NCBI RefSeq assembly: GCF_000244915.1
Contig: NZ_CM001442.1
Location: 2,790,001 to 2,854,000, forward strand
Direction: 5' to 3'
DNA length: 64,000 nucleotides
DNA from: Bradyrhizobium sp. WSM471
Lineage (GTDB): Bacteria; Pseudomonadota; Alphaproteobacteria; Rhizobiales; Xanthobacteraceae
Below the pieces are notes generated by a model. That model made no database searches, was not told where the DNA came from, and worked only from the letters and a program-made list of their open reading frames with translations. This document shows positions 8,989 to 17,715 of this stretch, in pieces. The position numbers and the translations under genes were made by a program. Each line of letters begins with the position of its first letter. Within the stretch, counting starts at the first letter, position 1.

Positions 8989-10251
8989 TTACTCGGTCGC
9001 TTCCATGTGGTTTTGGTCGACGACCCGCAGCGTCCGCCGCACCATGCCCTCGACAATGACCGCCGACTCGCTTGGACGCAGATGGATCGCCGTGGATCTG
9101 AGCAGCCATGGCAACACCGCCTGCTCAAGCCGCTCTTCATAGGCGTGGCGCATCATGTCGAATGCCATCAGGCCTGGACCCGCCAGGATGACATGGTGTG
9201 GGCGCAATACGGATATCGTTGCCGCGACCGCCTCGGCGAGCGCGCGACCTGCCTGCAGGAACAGGTGCTCGAGACGTGGATCGCCGCCCAGTGCGCGCTC
9301 GCGCAGCAGGGCCATCTGTCCCTCGGATGGCTGCTGCGAGTCCGCCGGCGGCAGATCGAGAAAGGTGCGGGCATCGCGGTAGAGCGCATAATCGGCAAGG
9401 TAAGCCTCGATACAGCCGCGCTGGCCGCAGCGGCATTGCGGGCCATCCGGCGCCAGCTTGACATGGCCGATCTCGCTGCCGGCGCCCCAGCGTGCTTCAC
9501 CATCGGCAACGACGCCCATCCCGATGCCGTGACCGACCATGATAGTGGCCGAGAGGCCTTGCGCCAATGCCGGTTCGGCGGCCGTGATGGCGAGCGCGAC
9601 CGCGACAGCGTCGTTCGCCATCACGACCTCGACCCCGAACGCCTGACGTATCGGCGTCGCGAGATCGACCTCGGTGATCGACAGCGCGGGACTCCACAGC
9701 GTCGAGCCGGTGTCGACGTTCACGATGCCTTGCAGCGCAATGCCGATTCCCAGCAGCCGATGGCGCGGCGTCGCCGTCGCATCGAGCAGCGCATTGATCT
9801 GCGCGATCACGAGATCGCGCAGCGCGCCTGCATCGAGCGCGCGCGTCGATAGTGCAAGTCGCGACTGCGCCACGCCGGAGCCCCGGAAATCCGCGATCAG
9901 CGTCTCGATCAGGTTCATGCGCACGGAGACCGCGGCGATGCGCCCGAACTCCGGATTCAGGGTCAGCAGCACGGCCGGCCGGCCGCGGCGGCGGCCATTC
10001 AGCCCGTCCGCATCCTCTTCCTCGCCGTCCTCGGACCAGGGGCTTGCCGCCGTCTCGGTCTCGCAGAGCAGCTCTTCCGCGATCAGTCGCGACGTCAGGC
10101 CGGAAACCGCCGGGAAGCTCAGGCCAGTGCTTCGGGCCAACGCCACGCGCGGCAGCGGCCCCTGGCGTCGCAAGACGTCGACGAGACGGCCGCGGTTGGA
10201 TTCACGAGCCGTGTTCGACACTCGTCTGGACGGCTCAATTTGGTCAACCAT
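8989..10251 (-). CDS. ROK-family transcriptional regulator
   Basis: A 420-residue protein with an N-terminal winged-helix domain (about residues 20 to 80; RQGPLPRVALARSTGLSFPA is the helix-turn-helix) and a C-terminal ROK sugar-kinase-like domain. The ROK zinc site CRCGQRGCIEAYLA is intact. This is the architecture of the NagC/XylR-type repressors, which release DNA when a sugar or sugar phosphate binds. It is divergent from the sugar ABC operon starting at 10507 and probably controls it. AT-rich TTTAAT repeats lie nine bases upstream of its own start. The inducer is unknown, but the xylulokinase at 24.3 kb makes a pentose or polyol plausible. Confidence 0.92.
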   Translation of the reverse strand: MVDQIEPSRRVSNTARESNRGRLVDVLRRQGPLPRVALARSTGLSFPAVSGLTSRLIAEELLCETETAASPWSEDGEEEDADGLNGRRRGRPAVLLTLNPEFGRIAAVSVRMNLIETLIADFRGSGVAQSRLALSTRALDAGALRDLVIAQINALLDATATPRHRLLGIGIALQGIVNVDTGSTLWSPALSITEVDLATPIRQAFGVEVVMANDAVAVALAITAAEPALAQGLSATIMVGHGIGMGVVADGEARWGAGSEIGHVKLAPDGPQCRCGQRGCIEAYLADYALYRDARTFLDLPPADSQQPSEGQMALLRERALGGDPRLEHLFLQAGRALAEAVAATISVLRPHHVILAGPGLMAFDMMRHAYEERLEQAVLPWLLRSTAIHLRPSESAVIVEGMVRRTLRVVDQNHMEATE

Positions 10252-10259
10252 GCTGCCTC

Positions 10260-10283
10260 TTTAATTCATCAGGTAAATTTAAT
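10260..10283. promoter_or_regulatory. Possible ROK operator
   Basis: Two TTTAAT direct repeats, 18 bases apart, stand out in an otherwise GC-rich sequence in the divergent region between the ROK gene and the sugar operon. A related TTTAATGC occurs at 25862-25869 upstream of the second sugar operon. Binding by the ROK protein is inferred from position only. Confidence 0.3.
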
Positions 10284-10506
10284 GCAGAAATGAGATGCCG
10301 GTGCGACCGGAAAAGCACAATCGGAATACGGTTTGCAGCAGCCATGTTTACTAATATCGTACCGCATGTACTATTTAGACTGGAAGAAGGGGCGCATACA
10401 TCCTGATCCGGCTGGTTTGCCCTGCTGCATTTGTTCGCGACGTAAATAAAAGATGGCGCATAAGCGCTGTGAAACCCCTCAACGGGGGTGACCAAGGGAG
10501 GTGTAC

Positions 10507-11472
10507 ATGAACGGATCGATGAAGAAACTGATGGTGTCGCTGTTTGCGACCGCAGCTGCGCTGGCGGTTGCTACGGGGGCGGCGCAGGCCCAGCAGAAAA
10601 AGACCATCGCGCTGGTCACCAATGCCGCGGCCGATTTCTGGACCATTGCCGGCCGCGGGCTCGAGAAGGCTCAAAAGGAGCACCCGGAATACGATATCCA
10701 GTTGATCGTCACCAACGATGCGACCGCGGCGGGCCAGCGGCGCTTGCTGGACGACCTGCTGGTGCGCGGCGTTGCCGGCATCTCCATCTCGGTCGACGAT
10801 GCGCCGCACGCAACCGAAGAACTCAACAAGGTCGCGTCCCAGACCGTGTTGATTACGACGGACAGCGACGCGCCGCAGAGCAAGCGTCTCGCCTATATCG
10901 GCACCGACAACGTCGCGGCCGGGCGGCAAGCAGGCGAGGAGTTCAAGAAGGCATTGCCGAACGGTGGCAAGATTGCGCTGTTCGTCGGCACGATGGACGC
11001 GGACAACGCCCGCGAGCGAGTGCAGGGTATCAAGGATTCGATCGCCGGCACCAAGATCGAGCTGGTCGACGTGTTCACGGACCAGGTGGACTCCGCCAAG
11101 GCCAAGGCGAACATGGAGAACGTGCTCGTCAAATATCCCGACATCGCGCTGCTGTCCGGCCTTTGGAGCTACGAGACACCGCTGATCTATGACGCGGTCA
11201 AGGCGGCGGGCAAGGCCGGCAAGGTGAAGATCGTCGGCTTCGACGAGGACCAGCGCACATTGCGGGGAATTTCCGACGGCACGATCGAGTCGACGGTGGT
11301 GCAGCAGCCGTTCGAATTCGGCTATCTCTCCGCCACCAACATCATCAAGACGCTGAAGGGCGACAAGTCCTGGATTCCCGCCGACAGCAAGCTGATCGTG
11401 CCGACCCAAGTGATCAGCAAGACCAATGTCGCGGAGTTCACCGCTCACATGAAGGAGCTGCTGAAGAAGTGA
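10507..11472 (+). CDS. Sugar ABC transporter substrate-binding protein, ribose (RbsB) type
   Basis: A 321-residue periplasmic binding protein (Peripla_BP_4 family). AGGGAGG lies five bases before the chosen ATG. The signal peptide ends ATGAAQAQQKK. The mature part has the usual start (IALVTNAAADFWTIAGRGLEKA) of RbsB-like receptors. It is the first gene of a three-gene operon with a double ATPase and a permease. A small hairpin (ACCCC / GGGGT, 10474-10489) overlaps the leader, and a longer one follows the gene. The substrate is probably a monosaccharide; which one is not visible. Confidence 0.93.
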   Translation: MNGSMKKLMVSLFATAAALAVATGAAQAQQKKTIALVTNAAADFWTIAGRGLEKAQKEHPEYDIQLIVTNDATAAGQRRLLDDLLVRGVAGISISVDDAPHATEELNKVASQTVLITTDSDAPQSKRLAYIGTDNVAAGRQAGEEFKKALPNGGKIALFVGTMDADNARERVQGIKDSIAGTKIELVDVFTDQVDSAKAKANMENVLVKYPDIALLSGLWSYETPLIYDAVKAAGKAGKVKIVGFDEDQRTLRGISDGTIESTVVQQPFEFGYLSATNIIKTLKGDKSWIPADSKLIVPTQVISKTNVAEFTAHMKELLKK

Positions 11473-11486
11473 CCCTCTGTACCTTT

Positions 11487-11517
11487 CGACGCCCGGCGAG
11501 AATGCCGTCGGGCGTCG
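11487..11517 (+). other. Intercistronic hairpin after the binding-protein gene
   Basis: A perfect nine-base inverted repeat (CGACGCCCG / CGGGCGTCG) lies between the binding-protein gene and the ATPase gene. Hairpins here often stabilise the binding-protein mRNA and limit read-through, giving more receptor than ATPase. Confidence 0.55.
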
Positions 11518-11532
11518 GTTGGGAGGAAGTGA

Positions 11533-13059
11533 ATGGCGGAAATCCTGTTCGAACTCGCCGGGATCAGCAAGTCCTATCCCGGGGTCATGGCCCTCAACGA
11601 TGTCAGCCTGCGCGTGTACCGTGGCGAAGTGTTGGGCCTGATCGGCGAGAACGGCGCCGGCAAGTCGACTTTGATGCGCGTTTTGGGCGGCGTGATCGCG
11701 CCAAGCGCGGGCGTGATCCGCATCGGCGGAACTGACCATGCAGAAATGACGGTGAGCGAGGCGACGCAGACCGGCATCGCCTTCGTGCACCAGGAACTGA
11801 ACCTGTTCGAGAATCTCGACGTCGCCGCCAACGTCTTCATCGGACGCGAGAAGCTCGTCGGCGGCCCGCTGAAGCTGGTGGACAGCGCGCAGATGCGCGC
11901 TCGCGTGATGCCGCTGCTGCAGCGTCTGGGCGCAGATTTCACCCCTGACACGCTGGTCGACAATTTGTCGATCGCCGAACGCCAGATGGTTGAGATCGCC
12001 AAGGCGCTCTCGATCGATGCCCGCGTGATCATCATGGACGAGCCGACCTCGAGCCTGACGATTTCGGAGACCGAGCGTCTGCTGGAGGTGATTGCCGATC
12101 TGAAGGCGCACGGCATCTCGGTGATCTATATCTCCCACCGGCTCGGCGAGATCATGACCTGCGCCGACCGCGTCGTGGTGCTGCGCGATGGGCGCACGGT
12201 GGGAGAGCTGGCGCGAGATCAACTCAGCCATGCCGCAATGATCAGGCTGATGATCGGCCGCGACCTGAAGGCGCTGTATACCCCGCCGAAACGACCGCCG
12301 CAGCCGGGCGGCTGCGACATCGTCGGCGTCGTGACATCAGCCTTTCCCGACCGGCAGGTTGATCTTTCCGTGCGGCATGGCGAGATCCTGGGCCTGGCGG
12401 GGCTCGTGGGCGCTGGCCGCACTTCTCTTGCCCGTGCGGCCTTCGGCGTCGACCCGCTGCTGGGCGGCGAGATCAGGATCGATAACGCGCCGATCGCAAT
12501 CGCGTCGCCGCGGGACGCGATCAGGCAAGGCATCTATCTGGTGCCGGAGGACCGCAAGAAATCCGGGCTCGTGCTGGAACTGCCGATCCGGGAGAACGTG
12601 ACGCTGGCCGGTCTGCTGAATTATGTGCGGATGTGGCTGGTCAGCGGCGCAGCCGAGCGCAAGGTCGCGAAAGAGCAGGTCAGGCGCCTCTCCATCAAGG
12701 CGCCGAGCATCGACATGGAGGTGGTGACGCTCTCCGGCGGCAACCAGCAGAAGGTCGTGCTCGGCAAATGGCTGTCCATGCAGCCGCGCGTGATGTTCTT
12801 CGACGAGCCCACCCGCGGCATCGATGTCGGTGCCAAGAGCGAGATCTACGCGTTGATGCGCGAACTCGCCGACCAGGGCGTCGCGATCGTGATGATCTCC
12901 TCGGACATGGAGGAGGTCATCGGTGTCTCCGATCGCGTGGCGGTGATGCACGAAGGCAGTGTCAGCGGCGTGTTGGAGCGACGGCAATTCAGTGAATACA
13001 ACGTGCTGCGGCTTGCGATGGGCCAGGCGCTGGAAACCGTGGAAGCCGCTGCCCCATGA
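11533..13059 (+). CDS. Sugar ABC transporter ATP-binding protein, RbsA/MglA type
   Basis: A 508-residue tandem ATPase. The first domain has Walker [10 protein letters not shown] and Walker B VIIMDEPTSSL. The second half has the degenerate Walker [14 protein letters not shown] and the signature [15 protein letters not shown] followed by [20 protein letters not shown]. This fused two-domain form with a degenerate second site is usual for ribose/galactose-type importers. GGGAGGAAG precedes the ATG. The stop overlaps the permease start (ATGA), so the two are translationally coupled. Confidence 0.95.
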   Translation: MAEILFELAGISKSYPGVMALNDVSLRVYRGEVLGLIGENGAGKSTLMRVLGGVIAPSAGVIRIGGTDHAEMTVSEATQTGIAFVHQELNLFENLDVAANVFIGREKLVGGPLKLVDSAQMRARVMPLLQRLGADFTPDTLVDNLSIAERQMVEIAKALSIDARVIIMDEPTSSLTISETERLLEVIADLKAHGISVIYISHRLGEIMTCADRVVVLRDGRTVGELARDQLSHAAMIRLMIGRDLKALYTPPKRPPQPGGCDIVGVVTSAFPDRQVDLSVRHGEILGLAGLVGAGRTSLARAAFGVDPLLGGEIRIDNAPIAIASPRDAIRQGIYLVPEDRKKSGLVLELPIRENVTLAGLLNYVRMWLVSGAAERKVAKEQVRRLSIKAPSIDMEVVTLSGGNQQKVVLGKWLSMQPRVMFFDEPTRGIDVGAKSEIYALMRELADQGVAIVMISSDMEEVIGVSDRVAVMHEGSVSGVLERRQFSEYNVLRLAMGQALETVEAAAP

Positions 13060-14117
13060 ACAAAAAAGAACTCGGCCTCGGCCTGCTGCTCGTGGTGATT
13101 TCCGTCATCACGGGCATGATCAATCCGGCCTTCCTGTCGCTGGTGAACCTGCTGAATATGGCCAATCTGATCGGCCTGTTCGGCGTGTTTGCGCTTGGCG
13201 AAGGGCTCGTGATCATCACCGGCGGCATCGACCTTTCGCTCGGCTCGATGTTTGCGCTGCTCGGCGTCGTGTTCGTCGACCTTCTGACGACCTACCAAGT
13301 GCCGTGGCCCCTGGCGCTGGCGGCCGTGCTGTTGGGCGGGCTGGTGCTCGGCGGCATCCAGGGGCTTCTGATCACCCGGCTGAAGATGCAGCCCTTCATC
13401 GTGACGCTATGTGGGTTGCTGATCTATCGCGGCGCCGCCCGCTACTACACGACCGATTCGACCCGCGGCTTCGGTTACGGCGACGAGGCCGCGACCCTGA
13501 GCAGCATTGCCTCCGGCCATGTGGCGGGCATCCCGAACACCTTCATTCTCCTGATCATTCTTGCGCTGGTCCTCGGCGTGGTGCTGCACCGCACGGTCTA
13601 CGGACGCTGGCTTTATGCCGTCGGCAAGAACGAGGAGGCGGCGCGCTTCTCCGGCATCAACACGAATATGGTGATCGCCACTGCCTATATCATCAGTGGT
13701 GGGCTCGCCGGAGTTGCGACGGTCTTGTTCGTGTTCTACACGAACTCGGTGTCTCCGAGTTCCTTTGGCAATTTCTATGAGCTCTACGCGATCGCGGCTG
13801 CCGTGCTGGGCGGGTGCAGCCTGCGCGGCGGCGAGGGGTCAATTCTCGGTATCGTGCTGGGCACGGCGTTGCTGCAGGTGTTGCAGAACCTCGTGAACAT
13901 CCTGGGCATTCCCAACTCACTGAATTTCGCGGTGATGGGCACGGTCATTCTGATCGGCGTGTTGGCGGATCAGCAATTGCAGGCACGACGGCGCCGCAAG
14001 CTGGCGCTTGCCGGCCTCGCCCGCGCCGCGCCGAAATCGACATCGCCGGAGCAAGTCCAAGGCGCGGCACCGCGCGCCGCGGATGCATTGCCGGCGAGAA
14101 CGGGTGATCTGGCATGA
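13056..14117 (+). CDS. Sugar ABC transporter permease, RbsC type
   Basis: A 353-residue inner-membrane protein of the BPD_transp_2 family with about eight to ten hydrophobic segments. The typical stretch GEGLVIITGGIDLSLGSMFAL and the later AVLGGCSLRGGEGSILGIVLG are visible. It forms the channel of the importer whose receptor and ATPase precede it. The C-terminus after about residue 310 is a long polar Ala/Pro/Arg-rich tail. A terminator-like hairpin lies about 160 bases downstream. Confidence 0.94.
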   Translation: MNKKELGLGLLLVVISVITGMINPAFLSLVNLLNMANLIGLFGVFALGEGLVIITGGIDLSLGSMFALLGVVFVDLLTTYQVPWPLALAAVLLGGLVLGGIQGLLITRLKMQPFIVTLCGLLIYRGAARYYTTDSTRGFGYGDEAATLSSIASGHVAGIPNTFILLIILALVLGVVLHRTVYGRWLYAVGKNEEAARFSGINTNMVIATAYIISGGLAGVATVLFVFYTNSVSPSSFGNFYELYAIAAAVLGGCSLRGGEGSILGIVLGTALLQVLQNLVNILGIPNSLNFAVMGTVILIGVLADQQLQARRRRKLALAGLARAAPKSTSPEQVQGAAPRAADALPARTGDLA

Positions 14118-14277
14118 CGGATCCACGCTCCAGTTGACACAAGGCTGCCTGGCCGGCGACCGCTGGGGAGGGGCGCGTTTCAGGCTCGAGGGCTTTGGGC
14201 AGGGACGCGAGGCAAAGCAAGCAAAGCCTGAACGGCGGGAGGGACGCTAACCCGGCTGAGGAGCACACGGAGCATGC

Positions 14278-14306
14278 GGGCGGCCCTGCCCCGAGCGGGG
14301 CCGCCC
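14278..14306. terminator. Terminator-like hairpin between convergent genes
   Basis: A perfect nine-base inverted repeat (GGGCGGCCC / GGGCCGCCC) lies between the sugar permease and the convergent VOC gene. It could end both transcripts. Confidence 0.55.
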
Positions 14307-14355
14307 TGCTGCAACCGGGACTTCCGACGTTGCCGCTGCCAGGTGCAAGGTTTGC

Positions 14356-15243
14356 TTATCCCTCGTACTGGTCCGGCCCCATCGCCCAAAGCGATTGATC
14401 GTGGCCGGACGCGTAATTGCGATTGTTCAGCGCCGGATTGCGATTGACCATCGGTCGCATGAACATCGGGTGGGTGGCGCTGCGCACCTCGTGCTCGACC
14501 GTGAACAGCGGCTTGCCGCTGTCGAGATCGAGGATGTCGCAAAACCGATACTGGTACTGATTGTCCTCGCGCGAGATCAAATCGCGCGCCAGCAGCTTGC
14601 GATAAGGGCCGGAGAAATCGGTGATGTACATCTGCACATGGTGGCCGTCATAGTCGCCTTGCGGCCGATCGGTCTCGCGGAACAACAGATGCTGGTCGCG
14701 GCCCGTCCTCACGGCGGCAACCGCGCCGTCGCCGTTCCGCAACTCGGATGGCATGCCCATGATCTCGGGGTAGAAGGCGCAGATGCGCGCGGCGGATCCC
14801 ACCGGTACGTCGAATTCGACATAGGGAATGCCGAGCGCGACGCGACCGAAGCGCGCGGCGTCGGGCTCGTAACAGCGCAGCCGGTTGCCCCACGGACAAA
14901 TCGCCTCGACATGGTCGTTATGCTCGGCGAAGGCGAACGCGGTGCCCTCGAGCTTTTTGGCGACCGACGCCAATCGCGCCAGCAGCGCCTCGCGGCCCGC
15001 GATGACCAGCCCGACATGACCGCGCAGCACCTGCGGCCGGCCGCTCGGCAAGTGAAACTGGCTCCGTCCGGCGTTGATCCACATGTTGGTGTCGGACACC
15101 ATCAGAAAGGGATCGCGGGTGAGCCCAAGGCCTGCGACATAGAACAGCGTGGCGAGGCGCTGGTCCGGGACCTGGATGTTGACGTGCTCGAAATGGATCG
15201 CGTTGCCGAGATCTTCTTTGGATCGATCGAATTGTTGCGGCAT
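14356..15243 (-). CDS. VOC-superfamily (glyoxalase/dioxygenase-like) protein
   Basis: A 295-residue protein beginning MPQQFDRSKEDLGNAIHFEH, with two VOC modules: residues about 18 to 130 and about 140 to 250. The first opens HFEHVNIQVPDQRLATLFYV; the second contains VEFDVPVGSAARICAFYPEI and HHVQMYITDF. VOC proteins bind a metal and include extradiol dioxygenases and glyoxalases. The frame runs on upstream of 15243, but that part overlaps the CoA-transferase gene antisense and is not counted. The substrate is unknown. It may belong with the divergent CoA-transferase. Confidence 0.82.
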   Translation of the reverse strand: MPQQFDRSKEDLGNAIHFEHVNIQVPDQRLATLFYVAGLGLTRDPFLMVSDTNMWINAGRSQFHLPSGRPQVLRGHVGLVIAGREALLARLASVAKKLEGTAFAFAEHNDHVEAICPWGNRLRCYEPDAARFGRVALGIPYVEFDVPVGSAARICAFYPEIMGMPSELRNGDGAVAAVRTGRDQHLLFRETDRPQGDYDGHHVQMYITDFSGPYRKLLARDLISREDNQYQYRFCDILDLDSGKPLFTVEHEVRSATHPMFMRPMVNRNPALNNRNYASGHDQSLWAMGPDQYEG

Positions 15244-15408
15244 GGACGGGGCTCTGATGCGGGAGAGACAGGCCCATACTAGAGCACAATTTCCGCCAGT
15301 CGAAATGATTCGCCGATCACATCTCGAGGGCGGGCGTGACGTCCGTTGCCACCTTGCCGCAAATGCCAATCCCTGTAAGCTGACAAACAGCACAAAGGAA
15401 AGAGATCG

Positions 15409-16596
15409 ATGGGAGGGGTTCTGGACGGCGTCCGCGTTCTCGATTTCGGGCGCTATATCGCGGGCCCCTATTGCGCGACCTTGCTGGCCGAATTCGGCGC
15501 CGAGGTCATTCGCGTGGAGAAGCGCGACGGCAGCGAGGACCGCTTCGTGGCGCCGGTGGGCGAAAATGGCGAAGGCGCGCTGTTTCTTCAGGTCAACCGC
15601 AACAAGAAGTGCCTCACGCTCGATCCGATGAAGCCGGAAGGGCAGGAGGTGATGCGCCGGCTGATTGCGACCGCGGACGTGGTGGTCGCCAATTTGCCGC
15701 CGCAGACCTTGCGCGCGATGAAGCTCGACTACGACTCGCTCAAGGCCATCAAGCCGGACATCATCCTGACGACGGCAACCGCGTTCGGCGGGCCGGGGCC
15801 ATGGTCCGACCGCGTCGGTTTCGACGGCGTAGGCCAGGTCATGTCGGGCTCGGTGTACATGACGGGCGCCGGCGATCCACCCTACCGGGCAGCGGTCAAC
15901 TGGGTCGATTTCGGAACCGCGCTGCATTGCGCGTTCGGCACGCTGGCCGCGCTGATCGAGCGCGGCAAATCCGGGCGTGGGCAGATCGTCGAGGGCGCGT
16001 TGCTCGCAACCGCCTTGTCCTTCACCAATGCCACGCTGATCGAGCAGGCTGTCATCAACGTCAATCGCGTGCCATCAGGCAATCTCGGCCAGACCGCGGC
16101 GCCCGCCGACATCTACCGCACCAGGGACGGCTGGGTGCTGTGCCAGGTCACGGGACATCCGCTGTTCAAGCGCTGGGCGAAGCTGATGGGCGAGGAGGAG
16201 GTCTGGCTGAACGATCCGCGCTTTGCCGACGACATCAGCCGCGGCAACAACGGTCCTGTCATCAGCGAGCGGATGGCGCGCTGGTGCGCCGAGCGCACCA
16301 CGCAGGAAGCCGTCGACACCCTGGGCAAGGCCATGATTCCGACCGGCCCCGTGCTGAGCCCGCAGCAGGCGCTCGATCATCCGCACATCCGCGCCGCCGG
16401 CTTCATGCAGGACGTCGACTATCCCGGCCTACCGAAGCCCGCACCGGTGGCGCGCGCCGCCGTCCGCCTCTCGGAAACGCCCGGCGAAATCGCGACGCGC
16501 CCGCCCACGCTCGGCGAGCATACCGATCTCATCCTGGGCGAGCTCGGCTACGACAAGGCCGCGATCGCGGCGCTCCGGCAGGGCGGCATCGTCTAG
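15409..16596 (+). CDS. CaiB/BaiF-type (family III) CoA-transferase
   Basis: A 395-residue protein that should move CoA between an acyl-CoA and a carboxylic acid. Typical features are LDFGRYIAGPYCATLLAEFGA near the N-terminus, VVVANLPPQTLRAMKLDY, and VNWVDFGTAL with Asp167 as the likely catalytic aspartate. AAGGAAAGAG precedes the ATG. The substrates cannot be read from the sequence. Its TAG stop shares a CTAG palindrome with the stop of the convergent DUF72 gene. Confidence 0.92.
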   Translation: MGGVLDGVRVLDFGRYIAGPYCATLLAEFGAEVIRVEKRDGSEDRFVAPVGENGEGALFLQVNRNKKCLTLDPMKPEGQEVMRRLIATADVVVANLPPQTLRAMKLDYDSLKAIKPDIILTTATAFGGPGPWSDRVGFDGVGQVMSGSVYMTGAGDPPYRAAVNWVDFGTALHCAFGTLAALIERGKSGRGQIVEGALLATALSFTNATLIEQAVINVNRVPSGNLGQTAAPADIYRTRDGWVLCQVTGHPLFKRWAKLMGEEEVWLNDPRFADDISRGNNGPVISERMARWCAERTTQEAVDTLGKAMIPTGPVLSPQQALDHPHIRAAGFMQDVDYPGLPKPAPVARAAVRLSETPGEIATRPPTLGEHTDLILGELGYDKAAIAALRQGGIV

Positions 16597-17378
16597 CGGT
16601 GAACAACGGCGCCTGCACGGCGGCTTGCCGTCGTGATCGCCGCGCTTTGCCGCACGTTGAGCAATTGCTTCAACGCTCCTGCATCGGCCGGCGCCGCGCT
16701 CTTCTGGTCGTTGTCGAAATAGACGTAGACGTCGCAGCCCTGCCGCTTCCAGGACTTGATGCGCCGCGCCCATTGCGCCAGCGTGGGTTTCGTATAGTGC
16801 CCGTGATAACGCCCGCTGGGCCCGTGCCCGCGCACATAGACGAAATCGGCCGTGCGCTTCCATGGCGCGGGCGCGTCGTGATGATCGGACAGGCACAGCG
16901 AGATGTTCTCTTCGGCCAGCATCCGCAAGATGCGTGGCTGATACCAGCTCGGATGACGGAATTCGAAACTGTAGCGCCGCTTCCGCGACAACAGCTTGAA
17001 GAAGCCGGCGAGGCGGTCCGCGTCGGCCTCGAATTGCGGCGGCAGTTGGAACAGGATCGGGCCGGCCTTGCCGCCGAGCCGTGAGATGCGATCCTCGAGC
17101 AGCTCGAGGCTGTTCACCGAGCGGTCCGATAGGCGCTTCCAATGCGTAATGAATTTCGACGCTTTCCACGCGAAGACGAAATCGCGGCCGGTCTGCGCCC
17201 GCCAACCTTCGACGGCCTCCGGCGTCGGGGTGCGGTAGAACACCCCGTTCAGCTCGGTGGTGTCGAATTGTCCGGCATAATAGCTAAGCTGCTGCTTCAG
17301 CGTCACGCCCTCGGGAAAGAACGGGCCTCGCCAGGAGGCGTAGTGCCAGCCGGAAGTTCCGATCAGAACGCGCGCCAT
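16593..17378 (-). CDS. DUF72 domain protein
   Basis: A 261-residue TIM-barrel-like protein. The start MARVLIGTSGWHYASWRGPF is the conserved opening of the DUF72 (YecE) family, followed by NGVFYRTPTPEAVEGW and FVYVRGHGPSGRYHG. The family has no firmly known biochemical role. The start codon was set by this conserved N-terminus; the frame itself runs further upstream. Its stop overlaps the stop of the CoA-transferase gene by three bases. Confidence 0.9.
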   Translation of the reverse strand: MARVLIGTSGWHYASWRGPFFPEGVTLKQQLSYYAGQFDTTELNGVFYRTPTPEAVEGWRAQTGRDFVFAWKASKFITHWKRLSDRSVNSLELLEDRISRLGGKAGPILFQLPPQFEADADRLAGFFKLLSRKRRYSFEFRHPSWYQPRILRMLAEENISLCLSDHHDAPAPWKRTADFVYVRGHGPSGRYHGHYTKPTLAQWARRIKSWKRQGCDVYVYFDNDQKSAAPADAGALKQLLNVRQSAAITTASRRAGAVVHR

Positions 17379-17413
17379 GTTCGACGTGTCCATCCGTTGC
17401 GATTTGCCGGATG

Positions 17414-17438
17414 GGAACGTCCGTGCGGCCGATACGTT
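17414..17438 (+). promoter_or_regulatory. Sigma-EcfG type (general stress) promoter
   Basis: GGAAC at 17414-17418 and CGTT at 17435-17438 are separated by exactly 16 bases, the consensus of the alphaproteobacterial general-stress sigma factor EcfG. Transcription would begin near 17445, 28 bases before the ATG at 17473. About one such match is expected by chance in a window of this size, so the position just before a small gene carries the weight. Confidence 0.5.
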
Positions 17439-17472
17439 GCTCGTGAGCTTGATCAACGCAGGACCGGAACCG

Positions 17473-17688
17473 ATGTACGCGCTGTTCGAAGGCAACAAGC
17501 AGATCGGCGACCCCTTTCCCTCCGAGAAGGAGGTGTGGGAAGCCGCATTGATCGAGGGGCTGGTGACCGACGTGCCGGTCGCGGACGAGGAGGGCGGCCG
17601 GCTTCTGCCAGCCGGCTACCACGTCGCGCAGGTCGAGGAGACGTTCGAGCCGAAGCCGGGCTGGAAGCTGCCGCGCGAGATCTCCTGA
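17473..17688 (+). CDS. Small conserved-looking hypothetical protein (71 residues)
   Basis: A 71-residue soluble protein beginning MYALFEGNKQIGDPFPSEKE with no signal peptide or membrane segment. The frame can extend to an ATG at 17377, but that would overlap the start of the divergent DUF72 gene. A sigma-EcfG type promoter lies between the two possible starts, which supports the shorter form. The likely role is in the general stress response, inferred from the promoter only. Confidence 0.6.
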   Translation: MYALFEGNKQIGDPFPSEKEVWEAALIEGLVTDVPVADEEGGRLLPAGYHVAQVEETFEPKPGWKLPREIS

Positions 17689-17715
17689 GCGGGCCTAGTT
17701 CGAGGCTAGCGCCGC

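Noticed and set aside
10375..12231. 618-codon minus-strand frame over the first sugar operon
   Set aside because: It is antisense to a complete binding-protein gene and ATPase with normal ribosome-binding sites.
14395..15282. Long plus-strand open frame over the VOC gene
   Set aside because: It lies antisense to a clear VOC protein, with no ribosome-binding site and no protein pattern; GC-rich sequence often gives such frames.
15244..15927. Upstream extension of the VOC frame on the minus strand
   Set aside because: It overlaps the CoA-transferase gene antisense and the family start is at 15243.
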